Of a stretch of 64,000 bases of DNA, positions 52,701 through 64,000 are shown one piece after another. Made by a program: the position numbers and the translations under genes. The stretch lies in contig OX637353.1 of the NCBI GenBank assembly GCA_951799405.1, forward strand, positions 5,828,001-5,892,000. The letters are read 5' to 3'. Every line of letters begins with the position of its first letter. Position 1 is the stretch's first letter. The stretch is from Agapetus fuscipes. Taxonomy: Eukaryota; Arthropoda; Insecta; Trichoptera; Glossosomatidae. The notes under the pieces are model-generated. The model was not told the origin of the DNA. It saw only the letters and a list, made by a program, of their open reading frames with translations, and searched no databases.

Positions 52701-55700
52701 CTGTCCCAGTAATATAATAACATTGAATCGGTATTATAAACACATTTATTTGTACAAAAAATACTATACTATAAATGTGATTGAATGTGTTTGCAAGCTG
52801 AAATGGCAATGGGCCAACAGCGTGGCTAAAAAATAGGCAATAGATTTATATTAGAAAAAAAATGTGTTACGGATGACGGTGAATTTCTATAACATTCTTT
52901 ATTGTATCTAAAATCTAAATCTAAGCTGCAAAGATATGTATCATTTGAGATTCATATTAAATGCATTCCCACAAGCAGACACAGATAATTTCGCGCTTAC
53001 ACATGCCGCATGTGGACCAACAATACAAAAAACCCAATCTCAAATGAACATAAGCCCTGCAACTCTTGCCGACCTTCCCTGAAGCAGGAGAACCATTTTT
53101 TACAGTATGGATGGTCAGCCGCATACCAACCTATCAGTCAAGGAAAGACTAAAAATCCAAAATGGAAACCATGGGAAGACTGGAGAAGTGTTAGGGTGGA
53201 ATCAAATTATCAACTATTTTTTAATTATTTTCCATTATGAATTACTTATGTTCTTTAGTTTTACACAAATATGTATTAATTCTGTCTGTTCCAAAAGTGT
53301 CCCTAAAATTTGTTGATATTCATCTGGCCCTGTTCATGAAAGCCTACAAATAAATATTATCTCCTTTTAGTCCTTATTCAAACATTATTTTTTTCACTAT
53401 TTGACGCACAGCCTATTGTTATGATTCCAGTATGGTCATGCATCATCAGGGGGCCCTGAGCATGTGCCCCCTGGCTGGAGTGAGTGGCGCGGCCTGGTGG
53501 GAAACTCCAGATACTACAACTTCACCCTCTCACACAACGGGGTCCCCAACAAATACCACAACGGGGAGTACCTCACTGATGTCATCGTAAGACTTCATCT
53601 TATGCCACCTGTAGCAAAGATTTAATAAAATAAGATTAAAAACTTTAATAAAATAAGAAAAAAAATTGGCAGATGTCTTTTTAGATTTAAATCTTGCTCC
53701 CGTCAAGCTTTCCTCACATGGTAAGAAAAAAATTACATAGATTTTTCGATTAACGGGGATTAAGGCATTTCTTCTCGATGTATACTTGCACATGTGTGAG
53801 CCTGAACCTATACCTACACACCTCTTTGTGTATATGTATGGAGAATGAACCTAAAATGTTAATTTGGATGACAACGTCTTGATGGCACTTCCTGAAGGTA
53901 TAGCATTGGTGTGAGGAATCTTTTGGTGAAGGAGTAGGTTTTATCTTCTTGTAAATGCTTTTTTTGTGAAAGCCATTATCCTTGACATACTTTGTGAGAT
54001 TGGTCACTGCTGAAGAACTCCAACTTAAACAAAGCCCAGTTTATTTAAGACTGGATGAACCTTTATGCCCGATCTTAGGTACCTATGTGACTCTTCTTGC
54101 CAGTAAAGCATTATTAATAATTGTTGTGCTGTACTAGACTATGACAGATCTGTTATGTTATTATTGTTGTGATTGTAGAGAGACCTGGCCGTAGAGTTCA
54201 TAGAGCAGCGCAGCAAGGAGGCCCAGCAGCCCCTGCTGATGGTTCTGTCTCCGCCAGCTCCTCACGCTCCATTTGAGCCAGCGCCACGCCACAAGGACGC
54301 CTTCCCTGGACTGCAGGCTCTGAGAACGCCCAACTTCAATATCCTGCCAGAAAATGTGATCTTACATTGTCATCACTTATTTTTCTTTAAAATAATTTGA
54401 AAATTTTTGTGTGCTTGCTTAAAAACGTGGAGAACTAATTACTTCTTGAGAGTTATGGATTGTAGTTAGTGCGCAGTTGGTCTTGGACTTGATTCAGCGA
54501 TAATTAACAATCAAACATGACCTGGGTCAGACCACTTACATTGATCAGCCATAGCACAGGTCAACTTGCTACTCTACCAAGTGCATGCTTAGGGACGTGA
54601 TGTCGTCAAATGTCAGCTACAAATTGCGTTGACTCATCGGCGAATGACTTCTCTGACTCTCTGGTTTCCCGCTTAGAGATCATCCAAGGACAAGAAGGGT
54701 AACAGCATTAGCAGACCCGGACTAAGGGCGGTTCGAGCGGTACAACCGAACCAGGGCCCCCACACTCAGGGGCCCCCCCACAGGGCCAACAAAACTCTTA
54801 TATTTTTAAGGTCTTTCCGGACATTTGTGACCAAAGGGGTCCCAGATGACAGACTCAATAGAAATCAGTGTACAAGCATTACAACAAAATATCTTTGGGG
54901 TGTATGTCTTATGAGGCATACGCTACCAAGGGGCCCCCCAAAAGCTAAAAAGTATTGTAAAGAAGAAACGTCAGGGTACTTTTTTTTCGGAAAATATATG
55001 CATCTTTGAGGTATGGAAAAGTAGGAGGGAAGGGGGGGGCGTATAGGGGGCCCCGAGCTTCACCCCGCACCAGGGCCCCCAGAGGGGTTAATCCGGGCCT
55101 GAGCATTAGTTGTGCATAGTCTACTGAACTCCATATTTGCAGATTGTAGAGTCCTCCTGTTCCAAAAATCCTCAGGTCAACTTGTTGACACAGGCTCTTC
55201 CTTCATTAGCTCTTAACCTGTTTAGGGATCCCTACACATGCCAGCCATTAAACATTATTTCCTGAAGTGAGAATATCTTTTTTTTTTTTTTTTTTTTCAA
55301 TATAATAATACATATTTTTATTTAATTGCTACTTCAGCCAAACTGCATAGCAGTTTGTTGGCATATAACCATGCGTGTGTCTAAATTGGTTTATTTTATT
55401 TTGCAGGATAAGCATTGGTTAGTACAAATGACTCACTCTCCGTTACCCAATGAGACGTTGCCCAAGTTAGATGAAATATTTAGAGCAAGATGGCAGACAT
55501 TGCTGGCGGTCGATGAGATGATGGAAAAAGTGGTTGACAGCCTGAAGAAAGCTGATATGCTCAATAACACCTACATCATCTTTACATCGGACAATGGGTA
55601 TCATATTGGTGAGTTCTATAGTTACGACCATTCATTATGTTCAGTGCAAACTGTTTGTAATTAAGGATTAATATCTGAGTATTCTATCTTCTATGTATCA

Positions 55701-57575
55701 TTCTTTATGACTATGTAATTTAGAATTTTTCCGTGTAATATAGAAAAAAAAAACAAAATAGTGAAAGGAAATAATGTATCAAAATAAATATCTAGTTATA
55801 AAATGAACAATAGTATTGTAAGGGATGAAACAAAATTTCTTAAATTTTTTCAGGTCAATTCTCGCAGCCCTTTGATAAGCGACAACCTTATGAAACTGAC
55901 ATCAGAGTTCCATTTGTAATAAAAGGCCCGGGAGTAGATCAAGATGCCATCAAACTGAACCCCATTATGAACATAGACATTGCTCCCACCATCCTGAAAC
56001 TAGCGGGCATTGCAGATCCACCCGTCATGGATGGTCTTCCCCTGCCGTTGTTTCACAGATCTGAGGCCGTGTCTATAGCCACTAATGAGGTGTGGACTGA
56101 GGAGATGTATGAGAGACAGATGCTGATAGAATACAGCGGTGAGGGCTCTCATTCTGTCTCAACAGAATGTCCGTGGGGCGGAGATACTAATCTTTATGTA
56201 AGTATAGTAGTCGCAAGTTCCTGTTCTTTATCCTGGCATCCATTATTTGTGGTCTGATAATGACTTCATATAGTGCCATTTTGTGGTCATTGTCATGATT
56301 TCTTTTTAAGATTTTTTGTAAGATTTCTTTTTAAGGTTTTGTTCTTTTTTCATATTTAAATGTAATTTATTATTCATATTCCTTGACTTATAGGTTGGTA
56401 TGAGGCTGACCACCCATACTGTAAAAAATGGTTCACTTTGCCAATGTCACCCCTGTTTCAGGGAAGGTCGGCTAAAGTTGTGGGGCTTATGTTCATTTGA
56501 GGTTTGGATTTTATTTGTAAGTACGCATTCAGCATTTGTAAGCGCGAACTACACGTGTTGGTTTGTGGGCATACATCTGAGAGCTTTAAATGAATATATC
56601 CTTGCAACTTAGATTATAGATTATTATTATAGTCACTCCAAGGACGCTTGCTGTGTTATCGTAGTGAAATATTGCAGAATTTAGAGACTCAGAGCTCTGG
56701 TGGCAGCTAGTTCCACGAAGATGGAACCTCTACAGCAAACGCACAAATGCCGAACACTGTAGGTACTCTTCTGGTTGGCTTCCTCACTAATGTTTTTGAG
56801 CCCTTCTCTGCCGAACGCAGTGTGAGTCCTCTCTTCCGCAGATTCTGTAGATGCACTAACTAAGTGATTTCCAACCTAAGGGGGGGGAATTATGTCGGGA
56901 CTGATTGGAGAGTGATAAGATGATAGGGGGACGATAGTTTCCTGAAACCCGTACTTGCCCAGTACAGTACAGTATAGTAGATAAGATAACATTATTTACT
57001 TGTGGAAAAAATCTGAAAACCTGCAGAAATAATTTTTAAAATGTGGCTTTGCAGATGTGTCTTCCGGAGTACATGTGTAAATGTCAGGACTCCAAAAATA
57101 ACACCTACAGCTGTGTGCGCCACATGCATCCTGCTATTGATTATCTCTTCTGCTCCTTCAAAGATTCACAGGCAAGTATTACATACTGACGACCAACCTT
57201 GCATGCCTTATAACATGTTTTCGTTTTAACTTTACTACTTAGTAAAATTATTCGTGTAAGACTAAGACGTATCCTGAGTATTAAACATTTTGTAAATACC
57301 CCTCAGTGGCGTAAATATACAAATATATGGAAGTTACAAAGACAGCACTATAGTGAGTGATTTATTTTCATACATTTTTTCAATTTACGAGATTGAGTTT
57401 TAATCATTTATATTTTTAGGAACTGGAAGAAGCATATGATCTGAGGGAAGATCCGTTTGAAATGAACAACAAAGTTAATGAAATGCTGCCGGCCATCAAA
57501 AATAAATACAGGACAGTTCTTTCCGACTTACAAAAATGCCGAGGCCTTGCTTGTAATTACTATCTATATTTTTGA
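49720..57575 (+). CDS. GNS: N-acetylglucosamine-6-sulfatase, 9 exons, 522 aa
   Basis: Exons are 49720-49869, 50780-50839, 51960-52166, 53431-53586, 54179-54355, 55407-55608, 55854-56197, 57055-57171 and 57420-57575 (1569 nt, all phases agree). A signal peptide covers about residues 8-29 ([18 protein letters not shown]). ITDDQD (D41, D42) gives the first metal ligands. CCPSR at 77-81 is the sulfatase motif whose first cysteine becomes formylglycine. TSDNGYH (D312, N313) and [19 protein letters not shown] complete the active site. [17 protein letters not shown] and the overall order match glucosamine-6-sulfatase, a lysosomal enzyme that removes 6-sulfate from GlcNAc in heparan and keratan sulfate. 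Intron 8 starts with GC instead of GT (CAG|GCAAGT). Other sulfatases are less likely given these landmarks. Confidence 0.93.
50045..50215. repeat. Relative of the 14.9-15.4 kb inverted repeat
   Basis: Shares TTTCACCCATGTTTGGGATA-like, GCGTCTTCAGCGTGAAAG, CCAGCTCCCACAGACCACGG and CATCATCAGC with it. It lies in GNS intron 1. Confidence 0.65.
51056..51290 (+). repeat. tRNA-derived SINE family 2, full length
   Basis: Starts ATGGCCAAGTGGGCCGATCG with B box GGTTCGATCCC near 51100-51110. Ends GGTTGGTGAATTGCATTCC then TCTTCACAAA with a T-run. Confidence 0.85.
52343..52577 (-). repeat. Element A copy in GNS intron 3
   Basis: Reverse copy plus some LINE untranslated sequence (GGAATACAAATAATAAATAA), the same extension as at 2494, supporting Element A as a LINE end. 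Confidence 0.85.
52906..53144 (-). repeat. Second Element A copy in GNS intron 3
   Basis: Reverse copy with a short deletion around GAAGCAGG|AGAACCATT. Confidence 0.82.
54712..55101. mobile_element. hAT-type element, 390 bp, GNS intron 5
   Basis: The ends CAGACCCGGACTAA and TTAATCCGGGCCTG are flanked by the identical 8-mer AGCATTAG at 54704-54711 and 55102-55109. The interior is rich in GGGGCCCCC blocks and has no transposase. Confidence 0.9.
56381..56630 (+). repeat. Element A copy in GNS intron 7 with LINE UTR
   Basis: Preceded from about 56300 by TTTCTTTTTAAGGTTTTGTTC, as at 16940. Ends CAACTTAGATTATAGATTAT. Confidence 0.85.
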
Positions 57576-58085
57576 AAAATGAACTTGCGTATAAAAGTGT
57601 CTTAAGTAGTTATATTTGTAACGGATATTATATTCCCAAATGTAAACTTTATTTCAGAAAATACTTTAAGCAAATATTTTTTATTTGAATTTCAGTATTA
57701 GCTTATTGCTAAATAATGTTTGTAATATTTAACCATATGTTTGTAACTGTAACTATATGCTGCCGCCATTCCCTCACAATTGAAGATATTGTATTACAAA
57801 TTATTATAATATAATTATCATTACTCGGATGATGTATTTGGAGAATGCCATTTGCATGTGAATCTCACCTCAAGGGCTCTCGAAAGCTTCTGAACAAAGT
57901 TGAATAAAATGTCATCTCAGTCTGTCATCTGTTTGACATATATAATGTAAAGTTACCCAACATTATTTAAGAATATTCAGCATATTTACTGAAGTACCTA
58001 CCCTTTTATATTTTAAGTGTTGTAATGTACTTATACTCTTTATAATGTGTGTGTGTTTTTTTTTAATAAATTGTCTTTGTGTATT
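57576..58085 (+). other. GNS 3' UTR and downstream flank
   Basis: Noncoding. AATAAA at 57903-57908 is a plausible polyadenylation signal. Nothing else is recognised before the hAT at 58086. Confidence 0.45.
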
Positions 58086-58224
58086 CAGTGGCGTTTTTAG
58101 CACTACCAACGCCCTGGGCCAGATTACTAAGGCACCATACAAATCCACACGAAAAACATATAACCTATTATACCTGGCGCCCTGGGCGGTCGCCCAACCG
58201 CACCCTACCCTAGCGCCGGCCGTG
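58086..58224. mobile_element. 139-bp hAT-type MITE
   Basis: The ends CAGTGGCGTTTTTAGCAC and CTAGCGCCGGCCGTG are imperfect inverses. The flanking 8-mers TGTGTATT at 58078-58085 and 58225-58232 are identical. The right part matches 3410-3473. Confidence 0.85.
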
Positions 58225-58619
58225 TGTGTATTCTTCACTACATTTTGCTATAAATATTTGGATAGGTACTTAAGTACCATTTTATTTGAATACACAATCA
58301 TTTTTCTATATTGTTGTTTTTCTATGACAACCATAATATGAAAATATACATTGGCCTGAATCTTGTGAGATGAATGAGTTCAGCTACTGCTGATATACAA
58401 CATCCGTACACTGTGCTGATTTTTCTTACTGGCTCGTCCACCAATGTTTTGTCCCCACCATCTGTCAAATGCAGAATACAGTGGTTTTCCTGATGAACTC
58501 AGCCTGAACTGAACCTAAGAACGCAGGGCATTATTTCACTTACTGGACTGTCAAACAAGGCATGTTGACAGTAAATATATGCTGAGTAGGTATATTAATA
58601 AATCTGTGAAAAAATGGAG

Positions 58620-59460
58620 TCAGAAGTGCATCAGAAATAATGAGAAAGTAAACATTAGGGAGGTATATTTAAGACACCATGTATATAAACCTGCTATATT
58701 AAGATAGGCCTGAACCGAGGCTGCTAGATACAAACTTTTAAAATATATTGTGGTGCAGAGAACTGAAGACAATAATCCAAATGCCAAAAAAAGGTGGTTT
58801 CTCTCCTTAAGCTGTGCACTTGTATTAATTTGGGCATTTGCGCGGGAAACGACAGCTATAAATATACTGCTACTCTGGGACGCGTGCCAGAGATGCACCG
58901 ACTACCGAGCGAACAATATCTCTTCGGATCACGCTACACTGCCTCGGGCGCCAGCTTCCAGTCGAGGCACACATCTCCTGGACTTGACTGACACATCAGC
59001 AGCTCTACCATCACTTTTTGAGGACTCCAAGACCTTGTTGCCTTCAGCGGACTCTGGACAACCGTCTCCTGCAGTACATACTGCCAATCACCCCGAATCT
59101 TTCTCAAGGCTAGAGAAGCAACCAAGATCACAAGGTCCTTATTAGGACCACCATCCTGTTAACTTGTGAGCAGTACCTACATAGAGCCTTTCTCAAGGCT
59201 AGACAATCATCCAAAACCCATAGGTCCTTATCAGGACCACACTTATTTTTACTCAGAAGTTAAGGCATTCTTTCTTTCCCATATTCCCATCCACAGCAAC
59301 AAGCACCCTGCTCACCTCACCAACACGGCGGTTTGAGGAGGATCTCCTGCCTCGTGATTCAAGCGAACGCAGTGGACTCAACCTTTGAAGATAATAATTG
59401 TGTAGACATTGTAAACCTAAACTAGAACTAATATCATTACTGCCAACATAAAAAAACAAG
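58620..59460. other. Unrecognised GC-richer block with a direct repeat
   Basis: A 131-codon plus frame (58750-59145) has a hydrophobic segment (LSLSCALVLIWAF) but no recognised family. An imperfect direct repeat of about 54 bp (CTTTCTCAAGGCTAGA...GGTCCTTATTAGGACCAC) lies at 59097-59151 and 59188-59241. It could be retroelement leader or LTR sequence. Confidence 0.3.
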
Positions 59461-60235
59461 TTTCAACAAGTCAATGGGTCTTTTATTCACCACCAACCTT
59501 CAAAATATTAATGGGAAACTCGATGATTGGAGATGGGTAAAAGGGCCTTCGCCAAGGTGAGAAAAACACAGCCTTTCCAATTTCCATGTAGTGAACTTGA
59601 AATCATGGTTGCTATTTCAATACAAGCGAAAATAAAAAAATTACAACTACATCCTCATTTGTTGTAGGTATGTTGTAAAGTCTTCATCACTCCACTGTTC
59701 TTTTTTTCCAAAAACTGACGCACACAATAAAATTTTCGATACTGTCTCTCTCACACTTGCTTACTTTCAATGAGTTTGACGCTTTTTCTTGTTATAAAAT
59801 GCTTGAAAACATTTAATGAAACACCACTCAAGTGGCTGGAGATACGTAAACGTGTTTGGAGCTGAATGCTGTGGGAGTTTGAATTTGAGTGTAGGGCCAG
59901 ATTTTCAAAACCAGTAGGTAAGTAATATTTAACAGTCTTGAATTATAGGTGGGTACTGTTAGGTGGTTTGTTGTTGTTTTTTAATTATCTAGACTTTAGA
60001 TAACTGGGCAAATAATGAGAGGATATCTATTTGTGTAACTGCCAATACTTTATCATAATGGAGGTGGACTATTTAGATAAGAGAACTCAAAATAACAATT
60101 CTACTGTTTACTAACATCCTATGTTATTTTTGATATTGTATAAGTCATCTTCATTATGATCGTCCCGAGTATAAAACAATTTTTAATACTGAACCATTGT
60201 GTACCTAAATAGAAAATGTATAAAAACTAAAACAC

Positions 60236-60415
60236 TCCCGAGAAGTAGGATGAAAGAGGTAAAGGTATGCCTCTAACAAGATGGTGAGATAACACCCAAA
60301 GGATTGCTGGTGACTGGATGAGAAGGCCTAGGATATAAATGCCTTGAAAGATATGGGGGAGGCCTATATTAACAGTGGACAAGAATGATCGTGATAAAAA
60401 TGCCCGTCGATTCGA
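60236..60415 (+). pseudogene. Degenerate LINE ORF C-terminus
   Basis: A frameshifted stretch reads like GMPLTRW, TQRIAGDWMRRPRI and WGRPILTVDKND, a decayed LINE tail (the usual form is PLTRW...RIAGxxWMRxA...LGEAY). Stops are present. Confidence 0.55.
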
Positions 60416-60661
60416 CATAGGTTAAGAATAGCATGTAAGAAAAGGTGTGACCTGTTTTTTTTTGGAATATGTGTATAAATGGAACACTGAAAATTATTTT
60501 ACTATACATTTCCAAATATTTCGTTGCCCCAGTGCTTGTTTGGCGTATCGACCATTCGATTCAAAGATGACCTTTAAATAACAGTGTCTTAAGAATCACC
60601 TTCTGCACAATCTAAGCTAAGAGAAAAATGTAAAACACGATAATGTGAGAGTTGTTTTTCT

Positions 60662-60780
60662 AAAATCTAATCTAAGTTGCAAAGACATATTACATTTGAG
60701 ATTCATATTGAATGCATTCCCACAAGCAGACACTTGGGTGGTCAGGCTCATACCAACCTATAACTTATAAGTCAAGGAAT
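60662..60780 (-). repeat. Element A copy, internally deleted
   Basis: Reverse tail (AATCTAAGTTGCAAAGACAT) joined after GCAGACACTT to GGGTGGTCAGGCTCATACCA. Confidence 0.75.
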
Positions 60781-60804
60781 GTTTTTATTATTTTTAGTCG
60801 GTGC

Positions 60805-61008
60805 TATGGCCACGGCGGTCAAGACGCTTGTTCAGCTAGCGTGTTTGGTTCAGATAACGTTGGTTCGAGCCACGGCTGGCCCCTTTGACCATAACATTGA
60901 CCCTGGTTCAGATGTCGTTGCATGCACACAAGCTTCTGCTTTCGCCTGAAGACAACTGGCCAGGCAAAATAGGTTGGTGAATTGCATTCCTCTTCACAAT
61001 TAAAAAAA
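60805..61008 (+). repeat. tRNA-derived SINE family 2
   Basis: TATGGCCACGGCGGTCAAGA, B box GGTTCGAGCC at about 60861-60870, and GGTTGGTGAATTGCATTCC plus A-run at the end. It interrupts a relative of the 24050 MITE (60525-61110). Confidence 0.8.
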
Positions 61009-61131
61009 AAAATTATAATAATAATACTTTCAAAATCAATTTCTAGCATTTGTAAAACACATTGATCTAGTACCTACACATACAAACATTGCTCATGTGA
61101 AATTACCTGTGTTTGTGATAAGACAAACAAG

Positions 61132-61376
61132 CATGGGCGTACCCAGGAAGAGCCAGTGGGGGGGAGGGGTAAGTGCCCCCCTCTGGAAGAGAAAAATCAA
61201 CCTAAATAATCCAAAATTGCTAAAATGACCATTATTCGATCATGCCCTGCCCCTGAGGAAATTGCGTGCCTACCTCCCCCCCCCCCCCCCCCGCCGTCGG
61301 CGATATATTTTGGTGACGATGATCTTCAATTTTCCAAAACCTGCCCCCCCTAGATTTGATCCTGGGTACGCCAATG
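61132..61376. mobile_element. hAT-type MITE, 245 bp
   Basis: The ends CATGGGCGTACCCAGGA and TCCTGGGTACGCCAATG are flanked by the identical 8-mer CAAACAAG at 61124-61131 and 61377-61384. It contains an 18-base C-run near 61276-61293. Confidence 0.9.
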
Positions 61377-61771
61377 CAAACAAGTACCTACTAAACTAAG
61401 TAAAGATTCATCTAATATTGAAAGAAGTCATAGATTGCGCTCTTTGGTTCAATAGGAATCACATGTTTCCAATGTCCACTTTGTTATTTAGCAGGTTATG
61501 TGATGTTGTGACTTTTTGATTGAAAATGATGCAGGTTACTTAAGTTACATAAGAAGTGAAAGAAATGATGAAACAGATGAAAGTTAAAATTGCAGATGTG
61601 TTGTGTAATGCATTTTAAATAATAAGGAAATGATAATTTCGTTAACAAAATTGCATATGAGAAAGAGTAAACTACTTTTATTGGAAATGTAGGTAGTAGA
61701 CTAGGTAACCTAATGTAAATAGTCATACCCGAATTTTCTTTATGAATGTAAGAAAATATAACTTTTAAAAA

Positions 61772-61866
61772 ACCCATTCTCAAATGAACATAAGCCCTGC
61801 AACTCTTGCCGACCTTCCCTGAAACAGGGGTGACATTGGCAAAGTGAACCATTTTTAACAGTATGA
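61772..61866 (-). repeat. Element A fragment
   Basis: Reverse middle part (CCCATTCTCAAATGAACATA to AACCATTTTTAACAGTATGAG). Confidence 0.75.
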
Positions 61867-61979
61867 GTACCTACTTGAGGTGAAATAAATGCTCAACTTG
61901 TGAAAATAAAACTTTTTTTTTTAAATATATAAGTACCTACTCACTGATAAGTGTTTATTTATCTTTGCAACTTGGATTA

Positions 61980-64000
61980 TGGATTATAGTATCTATCTAC
62001 GCAATAAGATGGTACTTAGAACATATTTATAAAAAAAAAAAATTATAAAATAATTACTTTTAATAAAAAGTAATTATTTTATAAATATTTTTTTAGTTTC
62101 TAAACGTTTCTCTTACTCGGCATTTAAATAGTTTTAAGGCCACGTTCAAGTGTGTGAAGAAAACCATAACAGCACGTAAATACGTGTGTTTTTTTTTTTA
62201 CTAAAATCTTCATATCGATTTGTCATACGGTGGTGGTGAATCAACAGAAAATTCGTCGGACGCCCATTGGGGAACGTACGCCCAGCTACACACCACACGT
62301 AACTCTTCATGCAGATGATGACGATGAAGATTTAAAATTTTAAACCGGTTCCTTCTTCCTGATGATAGACGGGCTATGGGTGCAGCGACTCACCAAAATG
62401 TACGCTACGCGTTCCTTACAAACTTGAACTAAGTAAATATGACACGCTTAGGGTACTAATTTTAAATTGATAATCAAAATATTATGTTTTCTTACGTTAG
62501 TAAAACAGTATCTACTTAATTGGTACTTTTTTTGCTGAATTCACTTTTGAAAGTATTTAGATAAATATGCGTAATAAAAATAATTGGAAAACTAAAATGT
62601 GGTTTTTTTTTATGTCACCGGCTCAGAAGTCAGGGCTCCCGTACCACAATCCTTCAGGACTCTATTTTATGCTGCTTCCCTCCATAGTTCCCTTATTTTT
62701 TCCTCCCAGGATTTAGGCATCAGCATCGACATTGCCTGTCTACCGTATAAAGACGTTACGAATCGACCAGAAAATCATATAGGATTATAATATATGTAAC
62801 AGTATCGCTCAAGTGAAGTTGGATTTCCAAATTTATTTTTAGAGTACTTGAGTAACCTTGTTGATCTTAAACATAACAGGGCAGTAGTGAAACAAAATTA
62901 AAATGCCTTGAATTGAAACTCAGCAACAGTGATCTCTGTATTTTAATGTCATTGTTAGTTGCAACAGCTGATTAGCAAGTAGGAGGCTCATGCACCGCTC
63001 ATACAGGTAAAAAGGTTTGATCTGCATTCAGCGGCTCAGTGCGAGTTTGATACTTGCCGTGTGAGGTAGTGTTGCCATAGCAAACTGTATTCTAAAAATT
63101 TATACAAAAATAAATCGTGTTTACAAAAGAAAACAAATCTTGTAAAAAAACATTTACTTGCTTTCTACTTATAGTTTTTTCTTTTCAGTGTTTTTGTGTT
63201 GTAAGGATTTCTTCACAAGCCACCACTGTAAGTTTATTTATAAAATAAAATAGGTGAAAGTATAATAAAATCTTCCTGGTTATTTAAAGCATAGAATTTC
63301 TAGTCATATTTTCAGTTACTTTCTGAAAATATTACGAGAGATATAGGCTTCACAACACTCTTTATTTTTATTGCTTTACCACAAAATACGTCTTTCATAA
63401 TTTGTTTTCATACATCTTCTTTCTTTGTCATGTCCTCTGGATATCTTGTATTCAATATTTAATGAAACTTACATTACTGTATTTTAATTCCAGTCAACCT
63501 CTTTTTGTAATTCCCATGAAGTAGGGAATAATACAAAGCGGAATTCCTAAAAAAAAAAAATACTAAACATTTTGTTATTTTTTTCACATATTTTTTGTTT
63601 AAAAAAAAAGTTTATTATTATTTTTTAAATGAATGTTGTTGTTTTCTAAACATGGAATTCAACGACAAAAACAATTGGAAAGCTTAAGTAAAGAGCAATT
63701 TTATTTATTTTAAGTTTGGAAAGTTAGAAATGCATACGCGTGTAAACAAAACTATTGAAAGAAAGTGGAATAGAAGAAAACCTTCAGAGAGTAAAACACT
63801 GGAGGTAGGTACTGGTACTTGCTGAAAGCTCGCGTTTTCTTACTCGTGAGTTATGTGATTATCATAATTATCAAAAATGTAACATTACCTTAGCCCTTCG
63901 GTAATCTTTATTTTTCCATGTTGCGTATTTGACCTATTATATAAGATTCCGCACAATATAAACTTACTTCCTGGAAATCTTCTCCGAAGTACACCGATAT
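61980..64000. other. No confident gene
   Basis: A plus-strand frame ending at 62342 reads RRTPIGERTPSYTPHVTLHA then DDDDEDLKF and a stop; it looks coding-like and might be a terminal exon, but no acceptor with a pyrimidine tract and no partner exon were found. A frame at 62599-62790 is not recognised. A short AT palindrome lies at about 62040-62095. The rest is AT-rich. Confidence 0.35.

Noticed and set aside
58750..59145. 131-codon open frame as a membrane protein gene
   Set aside because: It has one hydrophobic segment but no splice partners or recognised family, and lies in a block with retroelement-like direct repeats.

Overview
The window looks like insect nuclear DNA, most likely from a moth or butterfly. 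It is AT-rich, every gene is split by spliceosomal introns, tRNA-derived SINEs and 5'-truncated LINEs are scattered throughout, and a CCTAA/TTAGG insect-telomere motif occurs in a minisatellite. No CRISPR, operon or phage structure is present. Gene models were built by hand by joining open segments at GT/AG (once GC/AG) sites with consistent reading phase. Family names come from recognised motifs, not from a database search.

Layout. 1-9 kb: no host gene, only transposon remains (a hAT inside a hAT, LINE and SINE pieces, a cluster of a 250-bp repeat called Element A here). 9.3-25.3 kb, plus strand: six-exon gene for the four-pass proteolipid M6 (PLP/DM20/M6 family). Its fourth intron is almost entirely one 10.5-kb PIF/Harbinger transposon with a perfect TTA target duplication. 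That transposon carries an intact 358-residue DDE transposase (minus strand) and an intact 303-residue Myb/SANT-like partner (plus strand). 25.3-36 kb: probable M6 3' UTR, two hAT-like elements with perfect 8-bp duplications, and two orphan exon candidates. 37-48.8 kb, minus strand: the centriole-duplication kinase PLK4 (SAK), eleven exons with the kinase domain, a DSG degron and the cryptic polo-box region; the last polo box was not found. 49.2-49.5 kb, plus: TOM6-like mitochondrial import subunit, head-to-head with PLK4. 49.7-57.6 kb, plus: nine-exon N-acetylglucosamine-6-sulfatase (GNS), a lysosomal sulfatase. 57.6-64 kb: no confident gene, more transposons.

The host genes act in unrelated processes (membrane proteolipid, centriole duplication, mitochondrial import, lysosomal glycosaminoglycan breakdown). 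The most interesting system is the apparently complete two-gene Harbinger inside M6, together with a layered transposon record: seven hAT-type insertions with perfect 8-bp duplications and an eighth at 7 of 8, evidence that Element A is the 3' end of a LINE, a SINE sharing its tail with a CR1-like LINE, and a telomere-motif minisatellite in a tandem duplication.
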